The translations under genes and the position numbers were made by a program. The notes beneath the pieces were generated by a model. The model worked only from the letters and a program-made list of their open reading frames with translations. It made no database searches and was not told the DNA's origin. Below are positions 6,762 to 7,630 of a stretch of DNA of 7,630 bases, in pieces (position 1 is the stretch's first letter; every line of letters begins with the position of its first letter). Source of the stretch: Halothiobacillaceae bacterium (GTDB taxonomy: Bacteria; Pseudomonadota; Gammaproteobacteria; Halothiobacillales; Halothiobacillaceae); the NCBI GenBank assembly GCA_011380105.1, contig DRZW01000150.1, positions 1 through 7,630 on the forward strand. The letters are read 5' to 3'.

Positions 6762-7630
6762 AGGCGTTTAATAGCGCCCGGTTCGCCTAATTGCTTTTCT
6801 AATGCGGCCAGATTCTTTTTTTGCTGCAAATAGGCTGTCTCGTCGGTTAATAGCACCTCGGCGGCTTGGGTAAGTTCGCTGACGGTGAGCTGATTCTGGA
6901 TTAACTCCGGGACGATCTCACGTTGGCTGATAATATTTGGCAGGCCGATATGCTGAGTTTTGATCATTAACTTGCCAATAGCGTAGGTCAGGGCACTGGT
7001 TTTATACCCAATTATCATCGGTGTGCCGATTAAACCGGCCTCCAAAGTGGCGGTGCCGCTGGCGATAAGCAGCAATCGGCTCTGTTGCATGACCAAACGG
7101 GATTGGCCGTGGTAAATGCAGACGGCGGATTTAAATGCCGGATCGGGCAGGTATTGATCCACCAGCGCGCTGAACCACTGTGCGTCGATGTTCTCCGCTT
7201 TGGGCAGTACAAAATGGCGGCTATTATCTGTTTGCCATAGTCGATGGGCGGTTTTCAGGAACACGGGCAACAGCCGTTTAATCTCACTGTAGCGACTGCC
7301 GGGGAGCAACCCGATTTGATCTTTCTGGGGGGTGTTGTGATGCTCGCTTAGAAACTGCGCGATGTTATCAACCAATGGGTGTCCGACATGGGTGGTACGC
7401 ACATAAGGGGCAAATAGGGGTTTCTCGAAAGCGAACAGTGTTGCGATATGATCGGCGTACTGGGGTGCCTTTCTGACTCGTCGCGGTCGCCAGGCCCAGA
7501 CCTGCGGGGCAATAAAAAAAACCACCGGAATACCCAGCGCGCGAGCCTTACGTGCCAAACGTTGGTTAAATTCCTGAAAGTCGATTGCGATTAATACCTG
7601 CGGGCGTTGCGCGGCCATGTCGTCAACCAG
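6701..7630 (-). CDS. lpxB: Lipid-A-disaccharide synthase LpxB (partial, N-terminus beyond window)
   Basis: LpxB (glycosyltransferase family 19) joins UDP-2,3-diacylglucosamine and lipid X to form the lipid A disaccharide at the inner face of the cytoplasmic membrane. The open frame runs off the right edge; the 309 visible residues correspond to the family from about position 85 of E. coli LpxB (382 residues) to the end, so roughly 75–90 residues are missing. The Met at 7618 is internal, because the frame is open upstream (LVDD) and the N-terminal half-domain is absent. Motifs, in order: IDFQEFN (7565–7585, normally IDAPDFN or IDYPDFN; the Asp equal to E. coli Asp98 is kept), PQVWAWRPRRV, HVGHPLVD, LLPGSRYSE with the conserved GSR, ASGTATLE, IGYK and GLPNII. 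The gene is antisense to the lpx operon and ends 7 bases from the fumC stop. Its promoter must lie outside the window. It could be the only LpxB or a second, divergent copy. Confidence 0.93.
   Translation of the reverse strand: MVDDMAAQRPQVLIAIDFQEFNQRLARKARALGIPVVFFIAPQVWAWRPRRVRKAPQYADHIATLFAFEKPLFAPYVRTTHVGHPLVDNIAQFLSEHHNTPQKDQIGLLPGSRYSEIKRLLPVFLKTAHRLWQTDNSRHFVLPKAENIDAQWFSALVDQYLPDPAFKSAVCIYHGQSRLVMQQSRLLLIASGTATLEAGLIGTPMIIGYKTSALTYAIGKLMIKTQHIGLPNIISQREIVPELIQNQLTVSELTQAAEVLLTDETAYLQQKKNLAALEKQLGEPGAIKRLAGLINDYLRQPRLTGGQSD

Noticed and set aside
7616..7618. ATG as the true start of lpxB
   Set aside because: The frame continues open to the window edge and the family's N-terminal nucleotide-fold half would be missing; it is an internal Met.
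1..7630. tRNA or rRNA genes, CRISPR array, insertion sequence or defence system
   Set aside because: Nothing of these kinds is visible: genes are packed housekeeping loci with no spaced repeats, transposase or terminal repeats.

Overview
The window is a conserved outer-membrane biogenesis and lipid A cluster of a Gram-negative bacterium, most likely a gammaproteobacterium. The order bamA–skp–lpxD–fabZ–lpxA, all on the + strand, is the classic gammaproteobacterial arrangement, and each product reads as a full-length, intact family member. Base composition is roughly balanced and looks even across the window. I cannot name the genus from sequence alone.

Layout: bases 1–47 are a short leader with no identifiable gene. 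BamA (48–2393) is followed by a gap of about 100 bases that may hold a promoter. Then come Skp (2498–2998), LpxD (3009–4076), FabZ (4073–4531) and LpxA (4528–5295). The lpxD/fabZ and fabZ/lpxA junctions are both 4-base GTGA overlaps, in which the stop of one gene overlaps a GTG start of the next. A class II fumarase of the FumC1 type (5302–6693) starts 6 bases after the lpxA stop, where lpxB is normally found. LpxB does occur, but on the minus strand: its 3' end converges on fumC with a 7-base gap (stop at 6701), and its N-terminal coding part lies beyond the right edge.

How the genes work together: Skp carries unfolded outer-membrane proteins across the periplasm, and BamA inserts them. FabZ makes the enoyl-ACP used in fatty-acid elongation and competes for the 3-hydroxyacyl-ACP that LpxA and LpxD put into lipid A. 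LpxA does the first acylation of UDP-GlcNAc, LpxD the N-acylation, and LpxB condenses the two glucosamine units. LpxC and LpxH are not in the window. Fumarase belongs to the TCA cycle and has no obvious role in the envelope.

I found no wholly undescribed system. The parts most worth a second look are the rearranged tail of the operon (fumC in the lpxB slot, a convergent and divergent-looking lpxB), a set of competing inverted repeats at the fumC/lpxB junction, and the unusual lpxA–fumC junction.
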